A DNA stretch of 64,000 nt. Origin: Myripristis murdjan. Its lineage: Eukaryota > Chordata > Actinopteri > Holocentriformes > Holocentridae. Each line of letters opens with the position of its first letter. Position 1 is the stretch's first letter. The stretch is from assembly GCF_902150065.1 (NCBI RefSeq), contig NC_044003.1, positions 20,864,987 to 20,928,986 on the forward strand. The letters run 5' to 3'. Under the pieces are notes generated by a model. The model saw only the letters and a list, made by a program, of their open reading frames with translations. It was not told the origin of the DNA and ran no database searches. Below are positions 13,101 to 24,306 of the stretch, piece after piece. The translations under genes were made by a program, and so were the position numbers.

Positions 13101-15214
13101 TAAATTTGATTGTGAATTTGGTCCTCTTAGGGAAAAAGGGTAGTTTGGTTTGACAGTTTGTTTGATGCCCAAACAATGGAGTCTGACTGTGAATGTGTTT
13201 TTACAGGTGCTACTATTGAACAGGAAGATGAAACTGGAGAAGTCGCTCCACAGGAGGAGCCACCATGTACTCCCACATATGGCAAGGTAGTAGAGCAGAT
13301 GGATAGTAGTTTGATTCGATACAAAAAATATTGTTTAAAGCTCACTGTATGGCATACCAATCTGTTGTTATTGATGTGGTCTATATTAGACAGAAGTTCT
13401 CAGGTCCCAGTGATCAATTATCTGTTCCATTACAGAATAACTTGACTGAAGATGACGCCCTGGCCCATCAAGAAGATAAACACCTCGGTTTGTTGTCACT
13501 ATCTTGATTCATATTATGGCAAACTGAATTGTTGAAAACATCAGTCCCTTTCCCACACCTTTTCCTTTTGCATCTGTATACACAGTAAATTTATGATTTT
13601 CCAACAGAAGTGATAGATTTGATTTATTACTTGATCCTGACCTCACTCTTGTGACTCTATTGGTTTATGCTCAGTTTGATTGGGTTTAACATTTAAATGG
13701 AAACCTAGGTAACACTGCACTTCAGCAACTTTATTATCTGTCTTTATATCCACAGCCCTGCTAGTTGACACTGAACCAGCAGTTAGTGAGCAGCATACCG
13801 ACATAGTTCTCTCTCAGAAGATGGTAATGGAATTCAGTTTTAAAAAAATAATAAATCCTACAACAACAAAATTGCCAAACGACACATTTTCTAACTGGTG
13901 GATCTTCTCTGCATTACTGTTTAGGATGATGTGGCTGGACAGGGCACCAGCTCTATTGAAGAGGCCTGTCAGGCAGATGTCTGCATTGGTATGAAACCAT
14001 ATTTTGTGGCAACAGAATAAACAAATCTGACAGCCTATCTGTCAGGCATTCCCTCCAATTTCTGGGGTTATACCTTTGATTTCATTATTATCCATTAAAA
14101 TCTGTTAATGGCCAAACAACAAATCCATCCATCTCAAAAGCACCCATTTTTTTTTAAACAATTTGTTTTTTGAATACAGAATATAGACCATGTTGTCCTG
14201 CTGTGTTGTAAGCCTATTTTTCCTCTGATATCCCTTTGTGCTTCCAGATTTGGAACATGGAGCTGAGGCAGTGGGCAGTGAGCAGCTGTTGCACACAACC
14301 CCGACACGAGATACGGTAACAGAATTTACTGTCATGCATAGAAAATTGAACTTGGAGACATCTGATGTGAAAACACACAGGGTTCCTAAGACAGGTCTGT
14401 AAAGTCTGAATAAGAAACATGAATGTTATATAGTACGTATAAAGTGGATTTTATGCAGTTTGAGAATCGTTTCACAGTTATTAGAATCACAGGAGCAGTA
14501 CCTTAATAAAAGCTGGACAACAGTCCAGGATCTTTGCACTCATGCAGCAGCCAGTTTGAGGATGCTGTGCTGCACAGTTTTGTAAATGTAGTGGTTACAA
14601 AAATGCTGTGCTATCATTTTTTTTCAATAAATAAATAAAGTCAACACAGTTTCACCATTCAGGCATAGATTCCTCCACCTGAGTGTTCACATTCTTGTTT
14701 TTGGTGTGAAGAATGAGTTTTAGCTGTACAGTGATGTGGCTTGGTTGGTCATTTCAGTGCCCAGCTACAACAACCATTGATCCCAGTGAATGTACAAATC
14801 TAGTCAGTAGTTAAAGTCTGGAGTGTGTTTGGAAAGTTGAAATGGGAATATTTAGGAACAGGGATTGACATTACCATCGACAGCTCTGCAGTTTGTCATT
14901 TTGCCGAATTTCCAGGATTCAGAAGATGATGTCATTCCGGAAGAAATGTCCAATTCTTCAGACAGTAGTCTCGGTAAATTACTTCTCAACTGCTGGAATA
15001 TACCTGCACCCATATTTGAGTCTGTAGTGTTTGCTATATTATGCCTGCAATATGCACTGACCTGGCATATTGAGTATTTAATTTTTTGCACTTTTCCTTT
15101 TCAGGGGTCCAGTTGTCAACTGTGACACATCTTTCTCTAGTTATCATCAACAGCTCTGATGATACTGTCGTGTGCTTGAAAGAGACTCAGTCCCTTCAGC
15201 AGCAGCAACACTAG
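3356..15214 (+). CDS. tdrd6: Tudor domain-containing protein 6 (multi-Tudor germ-granule protein)
   Basis: TDRD6 is a scaffold of germ granules that binds methylarginine marks on PIWI and related proteins. CDS exons are 3356-9299, 9730-9848, 10331-10411, 10498-10558, 13207-13286, 13436-13487, 13756-13823, 13925-13988, 14248-14315, 14916-14973 and 15105-15214, about 2234 residues. The N-terminus (MSSIPELPAPG) matches the family start. The ATG at 3356 is chosen over a TTG 15 bases upstream. The giant first coding exon holds seven Tudor cores, recognised by WYR...VDYG-type motifs near residues 70 (degenerate), 330, 565, 810, 1015, 1370 and 1595. An eighth core is split between exons 2 and 3 (WSPVKSW, then LLVDYDSE), as at the C-terminus of mammalian TDRD6. 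After it come eight small exons coding acidic, Ser/Thr-rich sequence with alternating intron phase. All junctions keep frame. Neighbour pla2g7 is convergent, the same pairing as in human 6p12. Confidence 0.95.
10144..10174. repeat. Poly(T) tract
   Basis: A run of about 31 T in tdrd6 intron 2, preceded by an A/T-rich stretch. Simple repeat. Confidence 0.85.
10908..11038 (+). mobile_element. BED zinc-finger exon of the hAT transposase
   Basis: The frame from the ATG at 10908 reads MSKTSPVWQHFTKIHG, then CKLCKQQFAYHS, then TNMAYHLKR. The spacing of the W..F pair, the CxxC pair and the final H fits a BED finger, the DNA-binding domain at the N-terminus of hAT and ZBED proteins. It ends at a good donor (GTAAGC at 11039), so it was the 5' coding exon of the transposase gene. 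The downstream catalytic exons are missing, so no complete protein can be made here. Confidence 0.75.
11256..11838. mobile_element. Nested hAT-like MITE (583 bp)
   Basis: Ends CATACCTGCC and GGCAAGTATG form a 10-bp inverted repeat with one mismatch. Both sides carry the same 8-bp direct repeat GTCATTCA (11248-11255 and 11839-11846). Internal sequence is rich in GGGAG motifs. No coding region was found. It inserted into the older hAT element at 10580-12096, so it is the younger insertion; its target duplication is still perfect while the host element's has one change. Confidence 0.85.
14758..14802 (+). other. Candidate unplaced tdrd6 cassette exon
   Basis: Between an acceptor (ATTTCAG, ending 14757) and a donor-like GTCAGT at 14803 lies an open 45-nt stretch coding 15 residues (CPATTTIDPSECTNL). 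It starts and ends in phase 0, the phase of the intron it lies in, so including it would keep frame. Its size and composition resemble the other small tdrd6 exons. There is no transcript evidence; it may be chance or a decayed exon. Confidence 0.22.
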
Positions 15215-15806
15215 AACTGGCAGCAAAGGATTGGGATGTGGCCTCGCCAGATCCACTTTTCTTTCACGTTTGCCAGATGCCTCAGATGGACATTTATCGT
15301 CTACTTTTGTTCAAGTTGAGTTCAGAATATGTCCAACAAGTTCAAGTTGAGTTAACATTTTTTTGTTTGTTCTCACAATATTTACTGACAAAGTCTTCAC
15401 TAAATAGGTTGACATTACATGTCGTCTGGTGTTACAGCTTATTCATTGTTTCCTGTTGGTAAAGTTAGTAAAGCACATCGAGTGAACACAGTGAATGTCA
15501 CACCCTGATTTTGTGAAGCACTGAATTTGATCTCGGTATTTTGGTGCTTCCCCAGTATGCTAATTTAACCATTGTAGGATCAGTCTGTTGAGTGTTTGTT
15601 TGAAAGGCTGTTTTGCCCCTTAATGTTTAAAAACGTCTTCAAAGTAGTGAAAATTTTGTTGAATACTAATTGCGTGATCTGCATCGTTGAATCAGGACAA
15701 ATGTTGAGATGAGAATGAGAAAAACAAGAATTTTATTTTCAAGAATGCTCAGATGTTTGATCCTATATTACTTGTGGAAATATTTGAGAGAAATTTATGT
15801 TGGCGC

Positions 15807-15812
15807 AATAAA
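15807..15812 (+). terminator. Probable tdrd6 poly(A) signal
   Basis: AATAAA about 590 bases after the tdrd6 stop, followed by T-rich sequence. Cleavage would fall near 15830. The 3' UTR between 15215 and here shows nothing else I can name. Confidence 0.5.
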
Positions 15813-15978
15813 TAATACTGCATTTCCATACATGATCACTAGTTTCCTTTACTCCATCCAGCTCCCTCCTCCTGAGCAATTTTAATGGCCTTGACACACT
15901 TAAGATTTATTCTTTTAATTACTAATTTTTGTGTGGGTGTAATTTTTTTCCTCATTTTTTCCCCCCCTAATATAGCAG

Positions 15979-16079
15979 GATCTATGCAGTCACTTCATTT
16001 CAGTTCAACAATTGAGATGCAGGCAAATTATTTGCTGGAAGATCTAGCCACCCAAGTGAGATTACACAGCATGATTTAA
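15979..16079 (+). other. Candidate alternative last exon of tdrd6
   Basis: After a pyrimidine tract and AG (TATAGCAG), the stretch from 15979 is open in the phase that follows a phase-1 intron, matching the end of tdrd6 exon 10. It reads GSMQSLHFSSTIEMQ and on to a TAA at 16077-16079. An internal GTGAGA follows the CAA codon at about 16054, so it may be a former internal exon. It lies beyond the likely poly(A) site at 15807, so its use would need a longer transcript. Confidence 0.25.
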
Positions 16080-16119
16080 CATGAAACAAAGTAGAAACCA
16101 GATTTTTATAGAAACCAGA

Positions 16120-16125
16120 TTTATT
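16120..16125 (-). terminator. Probable pla2g7 poly(A) signal
   Basis: TTTATT on the plus strand is AATAAA on the minus strand, about 920 bases after the pla2g7 stop at 17044. It marks a long 3' UTR and puts the two convergent transcripts (tdrd6 and pla2g7) within about 300 bases of each other. Confidence 0.45.
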
Positions 16126-17043
16126 GGATTCCAGTAATGTACAAATGCAAGTGTCTCAGACAGTTTAGTGTATAAAAGTAGAGAAGCTGTTACATTTCAA
16201 TAACCCTGGATGAACAGTACTGTGAGTTAAGGCACATTATGTTTGTATATCTGTTACACCCAGGAAACATCTAACCTTTTTTCCTGTAATTGAGTGTTGG
16301 TATCCTTTTGATGAGCCTTATGCATAAATAAATTACTGCGACTAAGTTAAATATTGAGTATACAATCAAATTACTATTCTAAGATCATATATAAAAGAAA
16401 TTAACTTTTTTTTTTTTCTTTTTTAAAGCCAAACCCAATCCTAACCCATTGGATGGATTTGTATCTTATTAAGGGGCTTATCCTAACCACACTGCACCCA
16501 TAGTTGTTTGTAATGGAGCTTGTATCATGTCAAGAGACATTCATATTCCAGGGAAATGGTGATTGACAAGCTTAAGTATTTTAAAGATGGTTTTATCTAC
16601 ATTCTAGGAGACTATAAAACTTGTATAATGTTCAGCGGTCAAGATTCAACAATTACACATTAGTTTATCTGTTCCAATACAACATTCAAGGCCAAGTAAA
16701 ACAAATAGTACATTAAATGAGGTGGTATTTTTCTGTCAAGATGTTGGCAGTCATTTGATTCTCTCAGAAAAAAAAATCCAGGCAGAAGTCGAGTCTTCAC
16801 TGCTGACAAGATGGGGATCAGCTTTCATACCCATTTGCCTGGCCTGACCCTTCAGTCGAGAAATCTGAGAACAAAGATGCAAAGTATCCTGACTGACAGA
16901 GACAGTATATCTACCTGAAATGACAAGTAGGCCTAATTTGTCATGATAAAGTCACTCCATGGACTACAGAACACAAGGTGAGATCATCTGACCACAGGCC
17001 AGGAGGTCACTGGTATTTCAGCAGCGTCTGAGGCAGAACTGGT

Positions 17044-20000
17044 TTAGATGGCAGACTGGAGCACAGTGACATTGGTTCCTGGAATGAGGTTGTCGTCCTT
17101 CCCGTCAATCAGAGGGTCCCATTGATTGAAGTCCTTCTCCAGACCTGAAAGATCCAAGGAGGTTTTCCCTTCATGTCTTGAATGACAATATCAGCATAAT
17201 GCAGATTTCCACTGAACAACAACGTTGTATTATTTTCCCCCTCTCTTTCCCCTTACCAAGATGGCGTTGCAGAAAAGCTAGAGTGGCTTTATTGGAGAGG
17301 TCCATGGCAATCTCTGGGTCGATGTCTCCCTTCAACTTCATCAGCTTTCCGATCCAGTTTCCTGTGAGGAAGGTGAAGTCTGGGAAACTCTGGTGGACTG
17401 TACCTCTGTTTAAGGGACACAAAGGAAAACAAACATTACCACCAAGTCAATAAAAAAACCCTTAGGACTTAACGTATGAATGAGAATACACAACATCTAG
17501 ACATGAGATGAAAACTAAGGATTTTAGCTAATTATCCAGTGCACTCACTGCTGCAAGCTACTAAAATCCCCAATCCTGTTTGACATCAGGCTCCATTATG
17601 TCTAAACATGGCACTGGGAGTGTGCCACTTGTCATTATTGTACCTAATGGTGATCATTTTCCTCTGTATGAGGGCTGACTCTAGCTTCTTCATGCGGCTG
17701 ATGTTTCCTGCCCACTGGAACTTTTCTGAGTTGATGAAGAAGATGGGCTGCTTCACCCGGGGAAAGATCTCTTCATCTATAGGGAACATCCAGGCGTCCA
17801 GGGCTACACCACACCTAATTACAGAGCATGACGGTACAGAGATTAGCCCAAAAATAGTTTAACCCTCTGAAGCCTCTAAGAAGATGATTTTATGTATTTG
17901 TTATGTCTGTGAAACATGCTGAAAACCAGACTTCCATACAGACTCAGTCAAGGTGCAAGGTCAGGACTAGGCTAGCTCACCTCTGACTACTGTACTGTAG
18001 GACACCATAAAAAAAAAAAAAAACGGCAAATTTTAATAACTTTGCTCAGGAAAAAAAGTAAGTTAATTCCCTGTCTCAGCTCCTTTTTGATGTTCCTATT
18101 GTGTTTTGATGTTTTGGCACTGCAGCTCTGGTGTAACACGGAGACCTGGATGACCATTGAAATGTACATACTTGAATTTAACCTCTTTGCACAGCGCTTC
18201 AATCACTGTTGCACCCCCGAAGGAATGTCCGATTACAGCTATCCTGCACAGGTCCATGGAGTTCTGTTGGGAGAAAGGGACAGCAAGCGACAGGATGATG
18301 AAAAGATGCTACTGTGACTGACTTGATCAAGTGGAAGTTCTGCCATCTGGACACAGAATCAGATGCAACTACTGACTAAACTGATGGAAGGAGCTCAGAT
18401 AAAGTCTTGATGAGAAATTGTGCACTGTATGACCATCACACATTACTGAAATACTTCTGATCTTCTGATACTGTGCAGTCCAGTGCTTAATCTTACCGAT
18501 GCCTTTTTTTTTTTATACAAACTTTAGCTGCCAGCATTTCAATTTTTCTCATCAAGTATCATAAGTGAATGTCAGTTTTGGCCAGTCCACTGTGGAAATT
18601 TATACTACCTCAACTTATAAGATACAGATGGAAGCACTTTTTTAAAATTTGTTCTTGTAATTTTGTTTACTAATACAACAGTTTTTCCCTGCTTTTTTCA
18701 TTTTGCTTTTGTCTGCAAGTCTTCTTCCTCCTCCTGTGGGTGCTGATATGTGCCTTTTCTTGGCTCCTTCTGTTTATTTAAAGTGTACATGAGTTTATCT
18801 CAATATCTTTTTTGTCATTTTGTGGCAATTCCTATAATTTAGATTATATTAAATTGAACACAACTAGGCAAATCTTGTATATTAAATATTTTTGTTCTTT
18901 TTTTGTCTAAATGTGCTACTGGTGCCTTGGCCAGTTTTCTGTTGCAAAATACAAATCCTCTCCAAGACTAGATATAACAAATGAATGTTATCTTCAAAGA
19001 ATAAAGATGAGAATCTATTACCTCCAATGTCGTCCAGTCAAACTGTGTTTGCAGTACATTCTGCACTGATATCCCTGAGTTGATTTCAATGAGTTTATCC
19101 AAAGCTCGAATGCATTCGTCTGCTCTCTGTTTCACCTGGAAACAACAAGAAAGAATACCATAGGGTCAAATGGGAAGAGAAAAAAAAGACATATTTCCAA
19201 TAATATCCCAGTTTTGAAACGCAAACTCAATATGATGAAATATTTCAAAACACTAAAAATGGCAGGGATCAATGTCTATAATAATAGGAAATTAAACAGC
19301 TTAAAACTAAGATGTGAGCCTCTTTTTTCAAAATACAAACAAATAACACAGCATACATTATTTTCACAGTGCTTATAACAGGGCAACATTTTGTTCTAGT
19401 GGGGCTCTTTAGTATACCTGAAATATTAAATTAATGAGCATTGTTTCACTGGTTTTATTCCCAAAATGATGAAAACACTTAATTCATACTTGTTTATTTC
19501 GGAGGGGGAATTCGCTCTCTCCATGCTGCAGAGCTCTGTAGTACATCCACTCCTCCACCAGGTTGTCTGGTGCCGACACTGATGTTTTAGGCAAGGGCTC
19601 ATCTCTCCTCTCTGACTCACACTTTTCACGGAAATAATACGTAGCCGAGGCAGACTCATCTCTGCAGTGAAAAGACAACATGACACGGTTATAAATCATG
19701 TGTACAGCCTTCAGGCGACACCCTCTTCCCACTCAGAGCACCATCACTGACGGTCAAGAGATGGAATCTGTTGTCAGCTATAAATACCTCAGATCAATCA
19801 TTGATAGCAATCTCACTTTTGAACGTAACCCTGAAATGGTTTGTAGGAGAAATCAACAACGGTTTTTCTACCTATGGAAACTCGAAGTTTCACATTGACA
19901 GGTCCCTGATGACTCTCTTTTACAAATTGTACATAGAATCAGTTTTATCATTTTTCCTCATCTGTCGGTATGGCAGTCTAAATGTCAAACCCAAGAAGGC

Positions 20001-23000
20001 AGTGGTTAAAACAGTGAATACAAGGAGCAAAATTATAGGTGTGCAGCAGACTAGCCTGTCTTGTGTATTAACTGTCAGGTGGTAAAGAGGCCAAATTCCA
20101 TCCGGTCTGACCGCTTCATCATTAGCTTCTAACACTACCCTCTGGCTCCTGCTTCCTCAGTCCAGACTCAATTCATCCCTGCAGCCATTACCCTCCTCAT
20201 CTCCAGGAGGAGGAGGAGGTAGCCTGCCCATCACGACTATAAAGGCTGACTTGTGGGATCACGCTTACACTGATTTCTGTTGCCGGAATTGTCATATTTT
20301 GCTTATAATGGTATGCTGGTCATATACTTTATGTTTGAGGATGACAGGAAGTCACGGTTGTTTTGCTGGTACAACAGCTTCAGTTTTGAATGGTGACTCT
20401 TGCCGTTATTCTTCCCCAAAACTGAATCCAAAAGCAAAAAGAACAGAATTTACTTGGTGTATTTGTAAATGGTACACAGGTTTCAAAGTCCTATCTGATG
20501 AATGATTGGTGTTGGATGATCTGCACATTAATCATTAGTCTTACTCGTCTGTGTGAGAGACATAGTTTAGTTTGCCTCAACTCGTGCTGAACTTTCAGTG
20601 AACAAGGGCTGCAGTAGTTCACAATAAATGCTTTAAATGGAAATTATTTTTTTGTTTTGTTTTGTTTTTGCTAGAGACGAAGCAAGCTAATTTATCAGTG
20701 TGACAAGGGTACCACTGGTCGTGAGTACGTGAACAGCCCAGCGTTTCATCTTCTGCAGGCATGTGGAACAACGGGCCAGATGCAGCAACGTTCTCTTAAA
20801 TTTCTCTTATATTTTCTTGTTTCTCTGTTATGAGAAAAAGTAAGAGAAGTCAACTCCAGATGCACCAGCCGTTCTTAACCATCCAAATCTGCTCTTTCCC
20901 AGGTGTACTGGATGATGAATCACACCTGCTCACAACGTGGAGGCGTGTCCCAGTGTTTGTTATTAGCATAAGGTAATGCCCTCTGACTCTATATAAGGGC
21001 TGCTGTGCCGTGTGCAAAGTGCTCTGGCACATGGCCAAGAACAGGAGACGCCATCAAACAACAAGTCTGCAGGAAGGAAGAGAACCTCAGCTGAAAACAG
21101 AGTTGATTGTGACTGTGTGGTTTGAGCTGAGCCAAGTCAAATTTCCCTTCTACTTCAACTTCTACCTCAATAAGGGTCTGAACTGAATGAAACTGAAGTT
21201 CTGCTAAATGAACTTAAAATAATAATAATAATAATAAAAGAATAGAAAATGTGACTTTCCAGAAAATCGTTACAGGAATGTCAAAAAGCCAACCATGGCA
21301 AAAAAAATCTGTGATGCTGTGACTGTTATCTTGGCAGAGGGATGTACAGTGGCTGAAATACAATAAAAATGGTTTGATATTAAAATGCAGACCAAAAAAT
21401 GCATTGCCCAAGCGGAGTGTTTCCATGGTGACAACTGCAAGAAGGCAGAACAGTTTATGAAGCCCTGACATTGACAGAGATGCAGTTTATCTGTATAAAT
21501 GCTCTAAAATTAATTTATTATTCCTAATTTGCTATTAATATTCAAATTCTTAGAATTACTCAAAACATAAAATTATCAAAATGTGATTAAGTTATATTCA
21601 TTTAATGCATTATTTTATGTTATTCAGTTTTAAAATGAAAGTTTCCATGTGCTGGACAAACACTCTGTGGACTGTGACAATGAGAAAGCTTTTTCTTATC
21701 TTGGTAAAAATGCTCTTGACCATTTGGCAAAAATAAGAAAACATGGTGAATCCCAGAAATCAGTGGATACTGGCAAAGTAAGAACAAATCCTGGATATGA
21801 ACAAAAATTTAAAAAGAAAAAAATTCTTAGTATAGCACTTTCCTGCATCTGGCCGTGTTTCCACAGAAACACAATTAAAATGCTATGGGCAACCACTTTA
21901 GCTGTAACCAAGGCGTTTACCTTGATACATTCCAATATGCCCTGTCTGTCCATACATATTCTGTGGCTTTACACTTTAACCTGCAGTGGTATTCCACTTC
22001 AATCAACATGAGTGACCGACTAGCTGTGTGCAGGCCATTATGTTCATCTCCATATGGTCCCCTGCACTCTATACTGAAAAGAAATGTGATGACCTGGTTT
22101 GTACCATTGTCTGCACACCCTTTCCGCTCCTACTCCACAGATAAACAGACAGCCGCTTATAGAAGAGAGGGGGGGGACTACCGCCTGTCTATGGAGAGTG
22201 TCCTCTGGTATGGTGTGCTTAATCTGTACAGCTAACTACAATTTCCTCCGGTTGGCATGTAGAGTTAGATTGAAAGTTTGAGTGCAGATGAAGCTATAGT
22301 TTATAATTCCATTAGTTAATGACTTTGACACTTAATTACACCCTATACGTTATATATTGTATACTGTGCTCAGAGTAATGATTACAGATTGATCCTATCT
22401 TCATTTGAGTACTATAAAGAAGCCCTTTTGATTTTTGCACCAACACTGACACATATTCCAATACATCATTACATTAATAGATAGAAAGATAATATGCAAA
22501 CTTGGGGAGCATTAACTGTGATGAATGTAGAAATACCTGTGTTCCACCGAGGCCACAATGAAGCCCTGAGAAGCCAGTTCTGCACATATAGCTGAATACA
22601 AAGTCCTGGAAAACAAGTGAGATTTAAATTAGACTATTCTGGATGAGTGATAAATGAGCTTAGCTTATAACAGTATGTAGATACTACAACATGATGAGTC
22701 ATAATCGTGTTGTGTGTACCTGAAGGCTCCAAGGCCATGAGAGAAAATCACTACTGGACATTTTTCATTTGTTTTAAATGGAGCGTCCAAGTAGGCTGGG
22801 ATCTTAAAGGATCCTTAAACAAACAGAGAGTTGATGTGGATCAGTTTCAACAACAGACGTGTGTGTAAGTATGTTTCACTTGTTATCTTGTGTCCATTAT
22901 TGAGTGGGGATATTCACCGAAGAGGTAGTTGAAAATCTTTTCACTGAGAGATCTGTTGATTTTCATGAAGTCTGCCAGACCATTGAAGTACTCTCTGCAC

Positions 23001-24306
23001 GGGATCCAGTCTGGTTTTTCTGCACTTTCTGACTCTTGACAAGGATAGTAAAGCCGGAAGAAGGTGCCCTGTTGGCAGGACAGATAAAAACTTCAGAAAA
23101 CCGAGTACTATTGCTTACTGTGATGTGATTAACAGTGGTGTAGACCAAACGGGCTGCTGAAATAGAATGGTTGAATGCAATTTTTGTTGTATGGTCCCTG
23201 TTTCAACTCAAGCTGAACTTTGAACCCTTGTCCTTGTTTGGTGTGGCTGCCAGAGTGAACAGGGCAATGTTGTCCTCAGATGAGTGTTATTTTAATCACT
23301 GCAATTTATGGCAATATATTAGCTGTAACTAGGGGGAATTATGCAATAATACTCTGAGACTTGCCCTCTTTAGGTGTTTAATTTTTACTGTGCGTGCCGA
23401 CAGCTTTAGGCTTTAAACCCCAAGCTGTGGTATTCCAGTTCAATCATACTTTAGACCCTGATGTTAGAAATCTAACACCTGAAACAGGGTAGCTTTACCT
23501 GTGTGGTGTGATCCATCATGAAGTCTGTGCATCCAACAGCATTGGGGCCTTTGGCTGGAGGGATCCCCAGGTTATTACTGCAAGCGTTCCCCATGGTAAA
23601 CACACAGAGCTTGCACCTCCTCTGATCTACCAAACGACGAAGACGCTTATGTGACACACAAAAGGGCAAAGCCAGTGATCACACAACTGTAATGTCATGC
23701 GGGTGACTAGACAGGGATGGCAAGACATAATGTGACTTATACCCACATTTGCACTGTCAACACTAATTCCTGGTAGCAAATGATACATGTGAGCTGAAAC
23801 TGAACACATATCTAATCCATTTCTTTCTTTCTTTCTTTTTTTTTTTTTTTTAATTGACCAGTCAGACACAGACCATTATTCGGGGATGATTTTAAAAAGC
23901 CCAAGGATGAGGATGTGTATTTTTTCCTCTATACCATCAGTTTCTAACTATAATGACATGTTAGAAGATGAAGTGGCTTTGTTTTGATGTCTGACATGTG
24001 GAACTTAGGTTATTTTAGCCTTATGTTGGCCCAGAGACACCCACAGAGATTTATTTCGCTAACTGGCTACGATGTAACTTAGATTAAGTCCTTCAGCTCT
24101 TGTTGTAGGTTGTCAGTAGACTGTTCACACTTACAAATTCAGAATTCAAGCTCAGTTACACTGTCACTCATTACAAAGGGCTCGTCAGACCTTGGGTTTT
24201 TTTTTTTGCACTGACATGAAATGTAAACGGGCTCATCCTTACCTGTCCTTGTCCACGCGTAAATCGTCTTGGCTAGCAACTGTACGAATCCTCCATTAGA
24301 AAACAT
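17044..24306 (-). CDS. pla2g7: Platelet-activating factor acetylhydrolase (lipoprotein-associated phospholipase A2 family)
   Basis: The enzyme hydrolyses the sn-2 acetyl or short oxidised chain of PAF-like phospholipids. Minus-strand exons, 5' to 3': 24306-24243, 23626-23499, 23068-22918, 22813-22720, 22605-22537, 19661-19490, 19135-19022, 18263-18172, 17814-17644, 17405-17257 and 17144-17044, 434 residues; all phases agree. The Ser is in GHSFGG (exon 8), the Asp in ALDAWMFP (exon 9) and the His in TVHQSF (exon 10), the family's catalytic triad. FSHGLGAFRTLYS and VEHRDESASATYYF are also family blocks. The C-terminal LIDGKDDNLIPGTN favours PLA2G7 over PAFAH2, and adjacency to tdrd6 supports this. 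The first exon (MFSNGGFVQLLAK) is not a clear signal peptide. A second ATG at 23594 starts MGNACSNN, a myristoylation-like motif. Intron 5 (22536 to 19662) carries LINE and Harbinger fragments. Confidence 0.93.
19690..20235 (+). mobile_element. LINE 3' fragment (L2/Rex1-type, CR1-like group)
   Basis: Translated pieces match the C-terminal end of the reverse transcriptase ORF of these LINEs: VSYKYLRSIIDSNLTFE, QQRFFYLWKLEVSHIDRSL, LFYKLYIESVLSF and SKIIGVQQTS, followed by a tail coding roughly NSSLQPLPSSSPG-like sequence. The frame shifts at least once. The fragment is 5'-truncated and dead. It is antisense to pla2g7 and its left edge lies within about 30 bases of the acceptor of pla2g7 exon 6 (19661). 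Confidence 0.8.
20765..21475 (+). mobile_element. PIF/Harbinger-type DNA transposon remnant
   Basis: A GGGCCAGATGCAGCAACG start near 20773 resembles Harbinger ends. A TATATAAGG box lies near 20991. Around 21300-21430 one frame reads KICDAVTVILAEGCTVAEIQ, a stop, then KWFDIKMQTKKCIAQ. This matches the Myb/SANT-like DNA-binding protein of Harbinger elements (the usual pattern is W..I..AVN...RT..E...KW.D.K...K). No DDE nuclease region was found. It is a degraded fragment, with an (AAT)n run near 21218-21237. It lies in pla2g7 intron 5. Confidence 0.55.
21480..22536. other. Intronic stretch with no recognised gene
   Basis: Part of pla2g7 intron 5. Open frames of 60-120 codons occur by chance on both strands but lack family similarity, splice logic or good composition. 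I see nothing supportable here. Confidence 0.6.

Noticed and set aside
21649-22235. Overlapping open frames of about 120 codons in pla2g7 intron 5
   Set aside because: No recognisable domain, no codon bias, no splice partners.
17044-24306. PAFAH2 identity for the minus-strand acetylhydrolase
   Set aside because: MGNACS is PAFAH2-like, but the C-terminal LIPGTN block and position beside tdrd6 favour pla2g7. The point is kept as a finding.
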